The notes beneath the pieces are model-generated. The model was not told the DNA's origin. It made no database searches and worked only from the letters and a program-made list of their open reading frames with translations. 64,000 bases of DNA from Thalassospira mesophila (GTDB taxonomy: Bacteria > Pseudomonadota > Alphaproteobacteria > Rhodospirillales > Thalassospiraceae), in contig NZ_JFKA01000001.1 of NCBI RefSeq assembly GCF_002115755.1, forward strand, positions 806,001-870,000, given 5' to 3'. The translations under genes were made by a program, and so were the position numbers. This document shows, piece after piece, positions 38,378 to 46,977 of this stretch; the first letter of the stretch is position 1, and every line of letters starts with the position of its first letter.

Positions 38378-39415
38378 TTATCCGGTCTGGCGGCCATAAA
38401 ACCGGGTGGGAACCCCCAAATGGCGCGGGCCCTTGCGCGCCTGGGCCGGGTCAACCAGCAGCGACACCACCTGTTCCACATAATCGCGCTTGTCAAAGCC
38501 GATGGACGATATCGGGTAACTGTGAAGGTCGGTTAGCGACAGGTTATCAAACCCGTACAGGCGCATGCGCCCCGGAATGATACCGTCTTCGCGGTCGCGC
38601 AAAACATCGAGAACCCCCATTGCCATGGCATCGGATGTGCAAAAAATGGCGTCGGTATAATGGCGCGGGTCAATCTGGCGGGCGGCGGTAACGCCGGAGG
38701 CATAGGAATAATCGCCATGCAATTGGGTGCTGACGAGAATGCCGTATCGGGCCAGTGCAGTGCGGTAAAAAGCAATGCGCTGCTTTTCAAGTTCAGAGCT
38801 TTCGCGCCCGGTAATCAGCGTTGCGGTTTCAACCTGATGGCGGGCGGCATTTTCAACCGCCTGTTGAATTCCCGGGGCGTCATCTGGCTGAACCGACAGG
38901 CTTTGGCTGTCTTGCCGGCCATTTAACATGATGACATGATTGGTACGAAAAAAATCCCGTGCTTGCCTTGGACCAATAAAATCGGAAAAGATAAGGGCGG
39001 CGTCGACATGATAGCTGATGCTGCCCCGCAAAAAGTCCCGCGCACTCTTTACCGATCCCAACCGCACAATTGATGCCTGCTTGCCGACATCCTGCAATCG
39101 GCCAATCAGGATATCAAACAAATCCAGGTCACTAAGATCGCCGATATGATTGACAATAATACTGACCAGCCCGGTTTGCCGGGTGGACAAGCCCTGAGCC
39201 AGCGGGTTGGCGCTGTAGCCCAGCGCGCGCGCGGCGGCCAGCACACGTTCGCGTTTTTCCGCCGCCACCGGTTTTTGATCGCGCGACAATGCACGCGATG
39301 CCGCCGACAGCGACACACCGGCACGCTCTGCCACATCTTGCAAGGTGGGCAGGCGCGATTTTTTGTGGCGGGTGCGCGTCGTCTGGTGGCCGGAATGTTG
39401 GTCAGACAGGGTCAT
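38378..39415 (-). CDS. LacI-family transcriptional regulator
   Basis: A 345-residue repressor with an N-terminal LacI helix-turn-helix (LPTLQDVAERAGVSLSAASRALS, preceded by a short basic arm) and hinge (SANPLAQGLSTRQT), then a sugar-binding-protein-like effector domain. The ATG at 39415 has GGGGGAA upstream. It is divergent from the ROK kinase and convergent with the ABC operon, and the two TGAAAGCGGTTTCA sites nearby are of the type its helix-turn-helix would bind. Confidence 0.93.
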   Translation of the reverse strand: MTLSDQHSGHQTTRTRHKKSRLPTLQDVAERAGVSLSAASRALSRDQKPVAAEKRERVLAAARALGYSANPLAQGLSTRQTGLVSIIVNHIGDLSDLDLFDILIGRLQDVGKQASIVRLGSVKSARDFLRGSISYHVDAALIFSDFIGPRQARDFFRTNHVIMLNGRQDSQSLSVQPDDAPGIQQAVENAARHQVETATLITGRESSELEKQRIAFYRTALARYGILVSTQLHGDYSYASGVTAARQIDPRHYTDAIFCTSDAMAMGVLDVLRDREDGIIPGRMRLYGFDNLSLTDLHSYPISSIGFDKRDYVEQVVSLLVDPAQARKGPRHLGVPTRFYGRQTG

Positions 39416-39474
39416 TTCCCCCGAGAAAATCACATGATGAAGGGCGAAACTATGGGATCGCAAGGCAAGGTTCA

Positions 39475-40476
39475 ATGAAATACGCATTTGATATTGGCGG
39501 CACGAAAATCGAATTTGGCGTTTTCAATGATCAGGACAAGATCCTGTATCGCCAAAAGGTTCCCACCCCCCTTTCCGATCGCGAGGCCTTTGTCGGCGCC
39601 ATTCGCGATCTGGTGCAGGCCGCAGATGCGCGTTTTGCCCCGCAACAGCCGGGCGGGGGCGCCTCGTTGCCCGGCACAACGCAGGATATTTTGGCAAACG
39701 CCACCGGTGTGCCACCCGTCGGCATCAGCTTTGCTGGCGGGCTGGAGCCCGAAACCGGGGCGGTTATTTCGGCCAATGTGCCACCGATCAAGGGCTGGTC
39801 GATCGGGCGGGAACTGGGGTTGATTTTAAAGCGCCCGGTGCGGGTGGAAAACGATGCCGATTGTTTTGCCCTGGCCGAAGCCCGTTTGGGGGCCGGGGCC
39901 GGGCACCGAACGGTATTTGCCATCATATTGGGCACCGGGGTTGGCGGTGGTATTGTGGTGGATGGCCGGTTTATTGGCGGGCGCAGCGGCATTCGCGGCG
40001 AATGGGGCCATGGCAACGATGTTTCAGGCGCCCTTGCCCGCCACGGGTTAAAGTCGCGCCAGTGCGGCTGTGGCGGGGCCGCCTGCCTGGACCCGTGGGG
40101 GGCGGCACGCGGCATGGAACGTATTCATAACTTGCTTAATGGCGGCGATTTGGCCAGCCACGACATTACCGCTGCCTGGCGGGCGGGCAACCATGCCGCC
40201 CTTAAAACCATTGATGTGTTTGTGGATCTGGTGGCCGGGCAATTGCGCCTGATGATCAATGTGCTGGACCCCGATTGTGTGCCGGTTGGCGGCGGGCTGG
40301 CCGGGGAAAGCGGGCTGGTGGCGCGCATTGATGCAGCGGTGCGCTCTGGCGTTTTGGGCCGTTATGATCATGCCTTGGTGATGCCGGGCCGATTTTACGA
40401 AGATGGCGGGCTGCGCGGTGCGGCCCTGCTTCATGACCGGGACGATATGACACGTGCGACAGGAGGCAACCGATGA
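39475..40476 (+). CDS. ROK-family sugar kinase
   Basis: A 333-residue kinase with the ATP-phosphate motif DIGGTKIEFGVF at the N-terminus, ILGTGVGGGIVVDGRF, a catalytic-region RGEWGHGND, and the ROK zinc site CGCGGAACLDPWG. ROK kinases act on glucose, N-acetylglucosamine, N-acetylmannosamine or allose. The neighbouring glycosylasparaginase makes GlcNAc the best guess. A 14-codon frame (39434-39478) ends over its start codon. Its stop overlaps cutC by ATGA. Confidence 0.92.
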   Translation: MKYAFDIGGTKIEFGVFNDQDKILYRQKVPTPLSDREAFVGAIRDLVQAADARFAPQQPGGGASLPGTTQDILANATGVPPVGISFAGGLEPETGAVISANVPPIKGWSIGRELGLILKRPVRVENDADCFALAEARLGAGAGHRTVFAIILGTGVGGGIVVDGRFIGGRSGIRGEWGHGNDVSGALARHGLKSRQCGCGGAACLDPWGAARGMERIHNLLNGGDLASHDITAAWRAGNHAALKTIDVFVDLVAGQLRLMINVLDPDCVPVGGGLAGESGLVARIDAAVRSGVLGRYDHALVMPGRFYEDGGLRGAALLHDRDDMTRATGGNR

Positions 40477-41174
40477 CCCGTATCAGCCATATGACGCTGG
40501 AAATCTGTGTTGAAAGTTTTGAAGATGCGGTAATTGCGGCCAAAAATGGTGCCGACCGGATCGAATATTGCTCGGCGCTGGGCGTGGGCGGGTTAACGCC
40601 AACCCCCGGGGCGATGGCGCAAATTGGCACCATACCGGTGCCGTGTTTTGTCATGATCCGTCCGCGACCGGGCAATTTTGTGTATCAGGACAGCGAAATA
40701 GACACCATGGCCCGCGAAATTGCCCTGGCCCGCGATGCCGGGGCCAAAGGCGTGGTGTTTGGTGCGTGCCATGACGATGGCAGCCTGCATGAAGGGCATT
40801 TGCGGTTGTTATGTGATGCGGCGGGCGGCATGGCGAAAACCCTGCATCGTGCCTTTGATATAACGCCCGATGCATTTTCGGCCCTTGAAACCGCAGTTGG
40901 GCTGGGGTTTGACCGTATTTTAACCTCGGGCCAGCAAAACACCGCCGAGGAAGGCTGTGCCATGATTGCCGACCTGATCGCGCGCGCGGGCGAGCGGATT
41001 ATCATTTTGCCCGGCAGCGGCGTCACGGCCGCCAATGCCAGCACCCTGCGCGCCAAAACCGGCGCGTCGCAATTACATGCATCGTGCAAACGAACCGCAC
41101 AGAAGGGCGAAGAAGGCCGCGTTGCCACCGATGGCAAAGCCGTGCGCGATTTGCGCCGGGCGATGGATCATTAA
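40473..41174 (+). CDS. cutC: CutC-family protein
   Basis: A 233-residue TIM-barrel protein of the CutC family. Recognised by LEICVESFEDAVIAAKNGADRIEYC, GGLTPTPGAMA, MIRPRPGNFVY and LHRAFDIT. The family is named for copper homeostasis in E. coli, but its enzymatic activity is unsettled. Tight coupling to a ROK kinase (ATGA overlap) suggests a metabolic role on a sugar derivative in this locus. Confidence 0.92.
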   Translation: MTRISHMTLEICVESFEDAVIAAKNGADRIEYCSALGVGGLTPTPGAMAQIGTIPVPCFVMIRPRPGNFVYQDSEIDTMAREIALARDAGAKGVVFGACHDDGSLHEGHLRLLCDAAGGMAKTLHRAFDITPDAFSALETAVGLGFDRILTSGQQNTAEEGCAMIADLIARAGERIIILPGSGVTAANASTLRAKTGASQLHASCKRTAQKGEEGRVATDGKAVRDLRRAMDH

Positions 41175-41184
41175 GGGCAAAAGA

Positions 41185-41217
41185 AAACCCCTTCGAGGGC
41201 GAACCTCGAAGGGGTTT
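41185..41217. terminator. Bidirectional terminator of cutC and tRNA-Gln
   Basis: AAACCCCTTCGAGG and CCTCGAAGGGGTTT form a perfect 14-bp stem with a 5-nt loop. On the minus strand it is followed by TTTTCTTTT, directly after the tRNA 3' end. Confidence 0.92.
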
Positions 41218-41221
41218 GTCT

Positions 41222-41296
41222 TGGCTGGGGCGGTAGGATTCGAACCTACGGTACACGATACCAAAAACCGATGCCTTACCACTTGGCCACGCCCCA
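41222..41296 (-). tRNA. tRNA-Gln (anticodon TTG)
   Basis: The minus strand folds as a 75-nt tRNA including an encoded 3' CCA. The acceptor arm pairs TGGGGCG with CGCCCCA, the anticodon loop is TTTTGGT with TTG, and the T arm is TAGG-TTCGAAT-CCTA. The top pair of the anticodon stem (27-43) is T-T, leaving four pairs there including one wobble. Confidence 0.95.
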
Positions 41297-41389
41297 TCAG
41301 CGTGTGTGGCGCGGAAAATAGCGCCCTATTCCGCCAAGTGCAACCCTCTATTTTGATCCTTTTTTGTCACGGCGATTTTTTTCTGTTTT

Positions 41390-42325
41390 TTATGCGGTTT
41401 CAGGCATTTGGCGGCTGGCGGGCAGGGGCCCGTGCGCCGGGCTGCCCGCAAATTTTCCGGCCTGCACCCACCAGCCGGGGTTGGCTTGGGCAATTGCTGT
41501 GGCCGCCGCCTGTGCCTGATCTGCATTGGGATAGAGGCCAAAGCAAGTAGCTCCGCTGCCTGACATACGGGCGAGCAAGCAGCCGTCGGCGCGCGCCAGC
41601 GCATCAAGTACATCGCAAATTTCGGGCAGCAGGGTGATGGCGGGCAGGGTTAAATCGTTGCGGCAATCACGCAGGGCCGTGGCAAGCGAGGTGACATCGG
41701 CGAAGCTGGCGTCGGTTGGCCATGATCCGGCCTCGGTAAAGTCGCCATCGCGGGCGGCGAAAATGGCCGGGGTCGACACCGCCTTGCCGGGGTTAACCAG
41801 CACCAGCGAAAAGCCGGGCAGGGGTGACAGCGGTGTTATTTCCTCGCCAATGCCCTGCATTAAAACCGTGCCGCCGGTTAAGCACACCGGCACATCCGCG
41901 CCCAGCGACAGGGCAATGTCGGCCAGATCGGCTGGCGGGACATCATCAAGGCCCCATAATTTACACAAAACCCGCAAGGCCGCCGCCGCATCGGCCGACC
42001 CGCCCCCAATGCCCGAGGCGACGGGCAGGTTTTTTTCCAAAATCAGGTCGGCACCCTGGGTAACACCGTATTTTTCCTGCAACAGGGTGGCCGCGCGCAT
42101 GACAAGGTTGTCTTTGGGGCTGCCATCTTCCAGGGCGTCGGCCATGGGGCCGGTAATGGCGAGGGTTAAGGTGGCGTCATCGCGTAGGCGCGCCCGCAGG
42201 GTGTCGCCGATATTGGCAAAACACACCAGACTATCAAGCGTATGATAGCCATCGTCGCGCTTGCCCGTCACATGCAGGAAAAGGTTAATCTTGGCCTGTG
42301 CCGGTTCGATCAACTGGGTTTCCAT
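41390..42325 (-). CDS. ispE: 4-diphosphocytidyl-2-C-methyl-D-erythritol kinase (IspE)
   Basis: Fourth step of the MEP isoprenoid pathway; a GHMP kinase of 311 residues. It has AQAKINLFLHVTGKRDDGYH at the N-terminus, the ATP-binding LPVASGIGGGSADAAAAL and the C-terminal MSGSGATCFGL. The ATG at 42325 (behind AAGGG) is chosen over a GTG at 42328. It lies 26 bases downstream of the TPR lipoprotein gene, a common pairing in this group. Confidence 0.95.
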   Translation of the reverse strand: METQLIEPAQAKINLFLHVTGKRDDGYHTLDSLVCFANIGDTLRARLRDDATLTLAITGPMADALEDGSPKDNLVMRAATLLQEKYGVTQGADLILEKNLPVASGIGGGSADAAAALRVLCKLWGLDDVPPADLADIALSLGADVPVCLTGGTVLMQGIGEEITPLSPLPGFSLVLVNPGKAVSTPAIFAARDGDFTEAGSWPTDASFADVTSLATALRDCRNDLTLPAITLLPEICDVLDALARADGCLLARMSGSGATCFGLYPNADQAQAAATAIAQANPGWWVQAGKFAGSPAHGPLPASRQMPETA

Positions 42326-42351
42326 CACCCTTGCCCATTTTTACGGGTTAA

Positions 42352-44067
42352 TTATTTGGTGTCTGCCGTGCCAATGGCCGGTTTTTTACCGTTCAGCTTG
42401 TCCATCACGTCTTTGCGCTGTTCGGGTGTCGGATCAAACGACAAGGCCCGGCGCCACTGAAATTCCGCCTCGTGGTGGCGGCCAATCTGGTAATAGGCAT
42501 CGCCAAGATGGTCATTTACCGTTGGGTCATCGGGGATCAATGATACCGCATGTTCAAGCTCGTTCACTGCGGCTTCGTACTGGCCCAGCTTGTAATAAAC
42601 CCAGCCCAGACTATCGACGATAAAGCCGTCATCGGGTTTAAGTTCGATGGCGCGTTTGAGCATTTCCTGCGCCTTGTCGAAATTCATGCCCATATCGACC
42701 CAGCTATAGCCAAGATAATTCAGGACATAGGGCTGGTCGGGTTCCATTTCGAGGGCTTCGAGAAAATCCTGCTCGGCCTTGGGCCACTGGCCGTCTTGTT
42801 CATAGGCAATGCCACGACGATAGAGCAAGCGCCAGCCAACATTTTGCGGCCCGCCCAAACGGTTGATCGCGTCGCTATAGGCATCGGCGGAGGCCCCGAA
42901 TTTTTTGGTCGCCCGCAAAACATCGCCCAATTGAATCAATGCATCGGCGCGGTCATCGCGTTCGCGCACCATTTTTCGCAAAATGGCGATGGCTTCGTCG
43001 TTCTGGTCTATTTCGGTCAGGCTGGAGGCTTCGCGCAGCCGGGCGTTCCAGCTGTGCGGCGAATTTTCGGGGATGGATTTATAAATCGCAATCGCTTCGG
43101 GCCAGCGTTTTTGAATTTCCATCACTTCGCCAACCAGCAATTTGGTTACCGCATCCCCCGGGCGCAACGACAGCGAATAGCGCGCCATCAGTAATGCCGG
43201 GTCAACCGCGTTTTCCTGGCTCAGCAGCGTTGCGATATCGAGATACCCTTCGGCCAGTCCCGATGCCGGGGTTAGTGCTGTGCTGATCGGCGGTTCGCCT
43301 TTTTTCAGGCGTTCGAGATGATAGGGCATGGCAAGGGACTGCGGATGGCGGTCCATATAGCTTTGATAAAGCAGCTCGGCCTTTTGGGTTTGGCCCTTGC
43401 GTTCGTAAATAGCGCCCAGTGCCTCGGCAGCGCGGAGCGGCGCGTCGGCCGGGTCGCCATAGGCGCTGGCAAGGGCGCGTTCGGCCCCGTTCAAATCGCC
43501 AAAATAATCCAGCACCAGCCCACGATGATATTCCGATAACGGGGCCAGCGTGCCGTTGCCCTGCAAATGGTCCAGTGCGGCGAGCGCATCGGCTTTGCGG
43601 TCAAGGGCGGTAAACAACCATGCGCGCGCCAGCGGGCGGATCAGCGAGTTCAAGCCGCGATCGGGCAGGGTGTTTATGGTTTCAAGGGCGCCATCGTAAT
43701 CTTTGCTGCGAATATCGGCATCAGCCACAGCCAGAACGGCAAACAGGTCCTGGGGTTGATCCACAATCAGCTGGCGGGCGATGGTTTCGGTGTCTGAAAT
43801 GCGGCCATCCGATATCAGGGCTAAAAAAGCCCGGCGGCGCAGATCGTCATTTTCGGGGTCCAGTTGCTGGGCGCGCAGCAAATATTGCGCGGCCTGCGAT
43901 GTGGCATTGTTGCTTTGCGCAACTTTACCCGCCAGATAATTGCCAGCGAAACCGTCGCTTTGCGGATAATCGAACGGCTGGTTAAGGGCATTTTGACCGA
44001 CTGTGCCACAGGCAGAAAGGGCAAGGGCCGTTACCGGGACCAGAAGATGTAACAGATTGCGCTTCAA
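42352..44067 (-). CDS. TPR-repeat lipoprotein
   Basis: A 571-residue protein with a lipoprotein signal (LALSAC, Cys20) followed by many tetratricopeptide repeats across its length, the clearest near the C-terminus (EQDFLEALEMEPDQPYVLNY, AQEMLKRAIELKPDDGFIVD, AVNELEHAVSLIPDDPTVND). Probably an envelope scaffold for protein complexes. Upstream of ispE and likely cotranscribed. Confidence 0.9.
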   Translation of the reverse strand: MKRNLLHLLVPVTALALSACGTVGQNALNQPFDYPQSDGFAGNYLAGKVAQSNNATSQAAQYLLRAQQLDPENDDLRRRAFLALISDGRISDTETIARQLIVDQPQDLFAVLAVADADIRSKDYDGALETINTLPDRGLNSLIRPLARAWLFTALDRKADALAALDHLQGNGTLAPLSEYHRGLVLDYFGDLNGAERALASAYGDPADAPLRAAEALGAIYERKGQTQKAELLYQSYMDRHPQSLAMPYHLERLKKGEPPISTALTPASGLAEGYLDIATLLSQENAVDPALLMARYSLSLRPGDAVTKLLVGEVMEIQKRWPEAIAIYKSIPENSPHSWNARLREASSLTEIDQNDEAIAILRKMVRERDDRADALIQLGDVLRATKKFGASADAYSDAINRLGGPQNVGWRLLYRRGIAYEQDGQWPKAEQDFLEALEMEPDQPYVLNYLGYSWVDMGMNFDKAQEMLKRAIELKPDDGFIVDSLGWVYYKLGQYEAAVNELEHAVSLIPDDPTVNDHLGDAYYQIGRHHEAEFQWRRALSFDPTPEQRKDVMDKLNGKKPAIGTADTK

Positions 44068-44278
44068 GAATTTTTCCTGCGTTTCGTTTTTGGTCGCGGT
44101 GTAAAACCGTATTGATCAAACGGCATAGGCAATCCGTTCGAGGGCATTTCGATACCCTACCTATTCGGCCAATATAAGGCAAAGCATTTGCCCGGTTCGA
44201 GTGCGGCATTTCATCACATCATTGCGATCCTGATGCATGGGGGCACATACCGCCGCGCGACAAAGGAGAATGTGGCCC

Positions 44279-44902
44279 CTAGCAATAAAGGGCCGGTTGG
44301 GTTGGCACGTTGAGTTGCGGTTTGATAATATCGGCAGCGGTTTTAACAAAGGTCGATTTTTGGCCGCACGGGGCGACATATTCCAAAATACCCAGTGCCT
44401 GTTCAAGGCCAAGGGCGCGGGCAATAACCCAGCCCGCCAGATATTGCGAGGCCAGGCAGCCGCCGCTGGTGACGATATTGCCCTGCGCGATCAGGGGTTT
44501 ATCCTCGATCAGGCAGCCGGTTTTAGCCAAAAGGGGCCGGGTTTTGGCATCGGTGGTGGCGGTGGCGGGTAAAATATCCAGACGGTGTAAAAACAAAACG
44601 CCCGAGCATTGTGCGCCAATCAACTGGCGGGTCGGGTCCAGCGAAAACTGGCTGATCAGGTCGGCATTATCAATATGCTCGCGGGTGCGTGTGCCACTGC
44701 CAAACAGGACCACATCGGCCTCGTTGGCAAAGGAAAGCGGTTGCTGGGCAATGATTTCGACACCGTTCATCGAGGTAACAGATTTTTCGGGCGATGTGAT
44801 TTGCACCGACCAGCCCTCGACCTTGACCCGGGCAAGGATGGACAGGGCGACAAAGCTGTCGATTTCGTTAAAACCATCGAGTGTCACAATCGCAATTTTC
44901 AT
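44279..44902 (-). CDS. DJ-1/PfpI-family protein
   Basis: A 207-residue protein of the class-I glutamine-amidotransferase-like fold. The nucleophile-elbow cysteine is in LIGAQCSGVLFLHR, with FNEIDSFVALSIL at the start and VTSGGCLASQYLAGW later. It resembles the isonitrile hydratase/transcription-regulator-like branch without the DNA-binding domain. The ATG at 44902 gives the canonical MKIAIVTLDGF; the annotated alternative four codons upstream is less likely. A hairpin (TTGAACGC/GCGTTCAA, 44937-44960) lies in its promoter region. Confidence 0.87.
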   Translation of the reverse strand: MKIAIVTLDGFNEIDSFVALSILARVKVEGWSVQITSPEKSVTSMNGVEIIAQQPLSFANEADVVLFGSGTRTREHIDNADLISQFSLDPTRQLIGAQCSGVLFLHRLDILPATATTDAKTRPLLAKTGCLIEDKPLIAQGNIVTSGGCLASQYLAGWVIARALGLEQALGILEYVAPCGQKSTFVKTAADIIKPQLNVPTQPALYC

Positions 44903-45029
44903 CTGACATTCCACCGCGCAACCAAAAGGGCGGCTATTGAACGCGCAGCACGGCGTTCAAACAAGGAAAAAGACGAAAAACCGTGTGAATTTTGAAATTT
45001 TACCGGGCAAGTTGGCCCCGCCAAGGCAA

Positions 45030-45062
45030 CAGGCCGCCATGATGGTTGATCACGGCGGCCTG
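45030..45062. other. Stem-loop after the ETF-QO gene
   Basis: CAGGCCGCC-A-TGAT pairs with ATCA-C-GGCGGCCTG, giving a 13-bp stem with one mismatch. It starts about 45 bases downstream of the ETF-QO stop but lacks a T-run on that strand; probably a weak terminator or mRNA 3' end. Confidence 0.6.
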
Positions 45063-45107
45063 AAAAGTCTTAGCCGGAATATAACATGTCGTTATATCTC
45101 AGGCTGG

Positions 45108-46745
45108 CTACATATTGGGGTAATTCGGCCCGCCGCCGCCCTGTGGCACCACCCAGACAATGTTTTGTGTCGGGTCTTTGATGTCGCAGGTTTTGCAATG
45201 CACGCAGTTTTGCGCATTGATTTGCAGGCGCTGACCGCCTTTTTCCGCGTCGGCGACAAATTCATAAACCCCTGCCGGGCAATACAGGGCTTCCGGCCCG
45301 CCATATTTGGCAAGGTTCACATCCACCGGCACCGTGACATCTTTTAACGTCAGATGGATCGGCTGGTCTTCTTCGTGGTTGGTGTTGGATAAAAACACCG
45401 ACGAAAGCCGGTCAAAGCTGATTTTGCCATCGGGTTTGGGATAGGTGATTTTGGGCATGTCGGCTGCCGGTTTCAGGCAGGTATGATCGGCGTGGTTTTT
45501 AAAGGTCCAGGGGGCCTTACCGCCAAAAATATAGGTATCAACCGCGCTATAGGCCATGCCGCCCCAAAAGCCCCATTTGGCAAAGCTGGGGCGAATGTTG
45601 CGCACCTTGTAAAGTTCCGGGTAGATCCAGCTGTTTTCAACCGCGGTCGGATAGGCGTTTAGCACCGGGGCCGGGGCATCGCTGATTAATTGCTCGAATG
45701 CGGCTTCGGCGGCCAGCATGCCGGTTTTCATCGCGGTGTGCGAGCCCTTGATTTTGGGCACATTCATAAAGCCGGCCGAACAGCCGATAATGCAGCCACC
45801 GGGAAAAACCAGATCGGGCAGGGATTGAAATCCGCCTTCATTAAGGGCGCGCGCGCCATAAGAAATGCGACGGCCATTTTCAAAAAACTTGCGAATTTCC
45901 GGGTGGGTTTTAAACCGCTGAAATTCTTCAAACGGGCTCAGATGCGGGTTTTCGTAATCCAGCCCGATCACAAAGCCGACCGATACCTGATTGTTTTCAA
46001 GATGATACAGGAACGACCCGCCATAGGTTTTTGAATCCAGCGGCCAGCCCACAGTATGCTGGATTTTGCCTTCTTCATGCACAGCCGGGTCAACTTCCCA
46101 CAATTCCTTGATGCCAATGCCATAGGTTTGCGGGTCGGCTTTTTCGCGCAGATCGAACTTTTTAATCAGCAGTTCAGACAGCGACCCCCGGCAACCTTCG
46201 GCAAAGAAGGTGTATTTCGCGTGCAGTTCCATGCCCGGTTCGTAATTGGGGCCCTGGCTGCCATCGCGTAAAATGCCCATATCGCCCGTGGCAATGCCGC
46301 GCACGGAACCGGCATCGTCAAACAGCACCTCGGCGGCGGCAAAACCGGGGTAAACTTCAATCCCTAGGGCTTCGGCCTGTTCGCCCAGCCAGCGGCACAC
46401 ATTGCCCAGGCTGACAATATAGTTGCCTTTATTGTGCATTTGCGGCGGGGTTGGCAGCTGTCTGGCGCCGGTTTCGCTTAGCATCATGAACTGGTCTTTG
46501 GTGGCAGGCACGTTTAACGGTGCGCCGCGTTCCTGCCAGTCGGGGAAAAGTTCGTTCAGCGCGCGGGGTTCAATCACCGCGCCTGACAGGGTATGCGCGC
46601 CAACTTCAGAGCCCTTTTCCACCACGCAAACCGTGATTTCCTTTTCCTGCTCGTGGGCGAGTTGCATCAGGCGGATGGCAGCAGCGAGGCCAGATACACC
46701 GGCACCAACGACCACCACGTCAAATTCCATGGATTCCCGTTCCAT
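45108..46745 (-). CDS. Electron transfer flavoprotein-ubiquinone oxidoreductase
   Basis: Passes electrons from ETF (fatty-acid and amino-acid oxidation, including sarcosine-type substrates) to ubiquinone. 545 residues: an N-terminal FAD site ([16 protein letters not shown]), a substrate/quinone domain and a C-terminal 4Fe-4S ferredoxin-like domain (CPAGVYEF, then [13 protein letters not shown]). The ATG at 46745 is chosen since AAGGAGAG lies 8-12 bases upstream; the longer GTG frame from 46766 would place that site inside the gene. Confidence 0.95.
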   Translation of the reverse strand: MERESMEFDVVVVGAGVSGLAAAIRLMQLAHEQEKEITVCVVEKGSEVGAHTLSGAVIEPRALNELFPDWQERGAPLNVPATKDQFMMLSETGARQLPTPPQMHNKGNYIVSLGNVCRWLGEQAEALGIEVYPGFAAAEVLFDDAGSVRGIATGDMGILRDGSQGPNYEPGMELHAKYTFFAEGCRGSLSELLIKKFDLREKADPQTYGIGIKELWEVDPAVHEEGKIQHTVGWPLDSKTYGGSFLYHLENNQVSVGFVIGLDYENPHLSPFEEFQRFKTHPEIRKFFENGRRISYGARALNEGGFQSLPDLVFPGGCIIGCSAGFMNVPKIKGSHTAMKTGMLAAEAAFEQLISDAPAPVLNAYPTAVENSWIYPELYKVRNIRPSFAKWGFWGGMAYSAVDTYIFGGKAPWTFKNHADHTCLKPAADMPKITYPKPDGKISFDRLSSVFLSNTNHEEDQPIHLTLKDVTVPVDVNLAKYGGPEALYCPAGVYEFVADAEKGGQRLQINAQNCVHCKTCDIKDPTQNIVWVVPQGGGGPNYPNM

Positions 46746-46847
46746 CTCGTCTCTCTCCTTTGTCACAGCGGGGCTTTATGCCTTTTTTGCTGTGGCCGTG
46801 TCGTCATGATCGGGGTCTCGCCCAAGCCCCGTGTTTATTTGGCAGTT

Positions 46848-46869
46848 AATCGGTAAAGCTATACCGATT
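46848..46869. promoter_or_regulatory. Inverted repeat between divergent ETF-QO and UDG genes
   Basis: AATCGGTA-AAGCTA-TACCGATT has perfect 8-bp arms and a 6-nt spacer. It lies in the 232-bp divergent promoter region, about 100 bases from each start; probably an operator, regulator unknown. Confidence 0.5.
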
Positions 46870-46977
46870 TAACGTCTGTTTGTATATGGCACAAGTGGCG
46901 TAAAATCGTTAAAGTCATCCCGAATTGTGCGGTCGCTTCACCGGGACTGCGCTGCAACATACGCCTTATTTGTGTAG

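Noticed and set aside
39416..39474. LacI operator in the LacI-ROK divergent region
   Set aside because: No TGAAAnCGnTTTCA-like site is present; only a weak TTTC/GAAA repeat over the LacI ribosome-binding site was seen.
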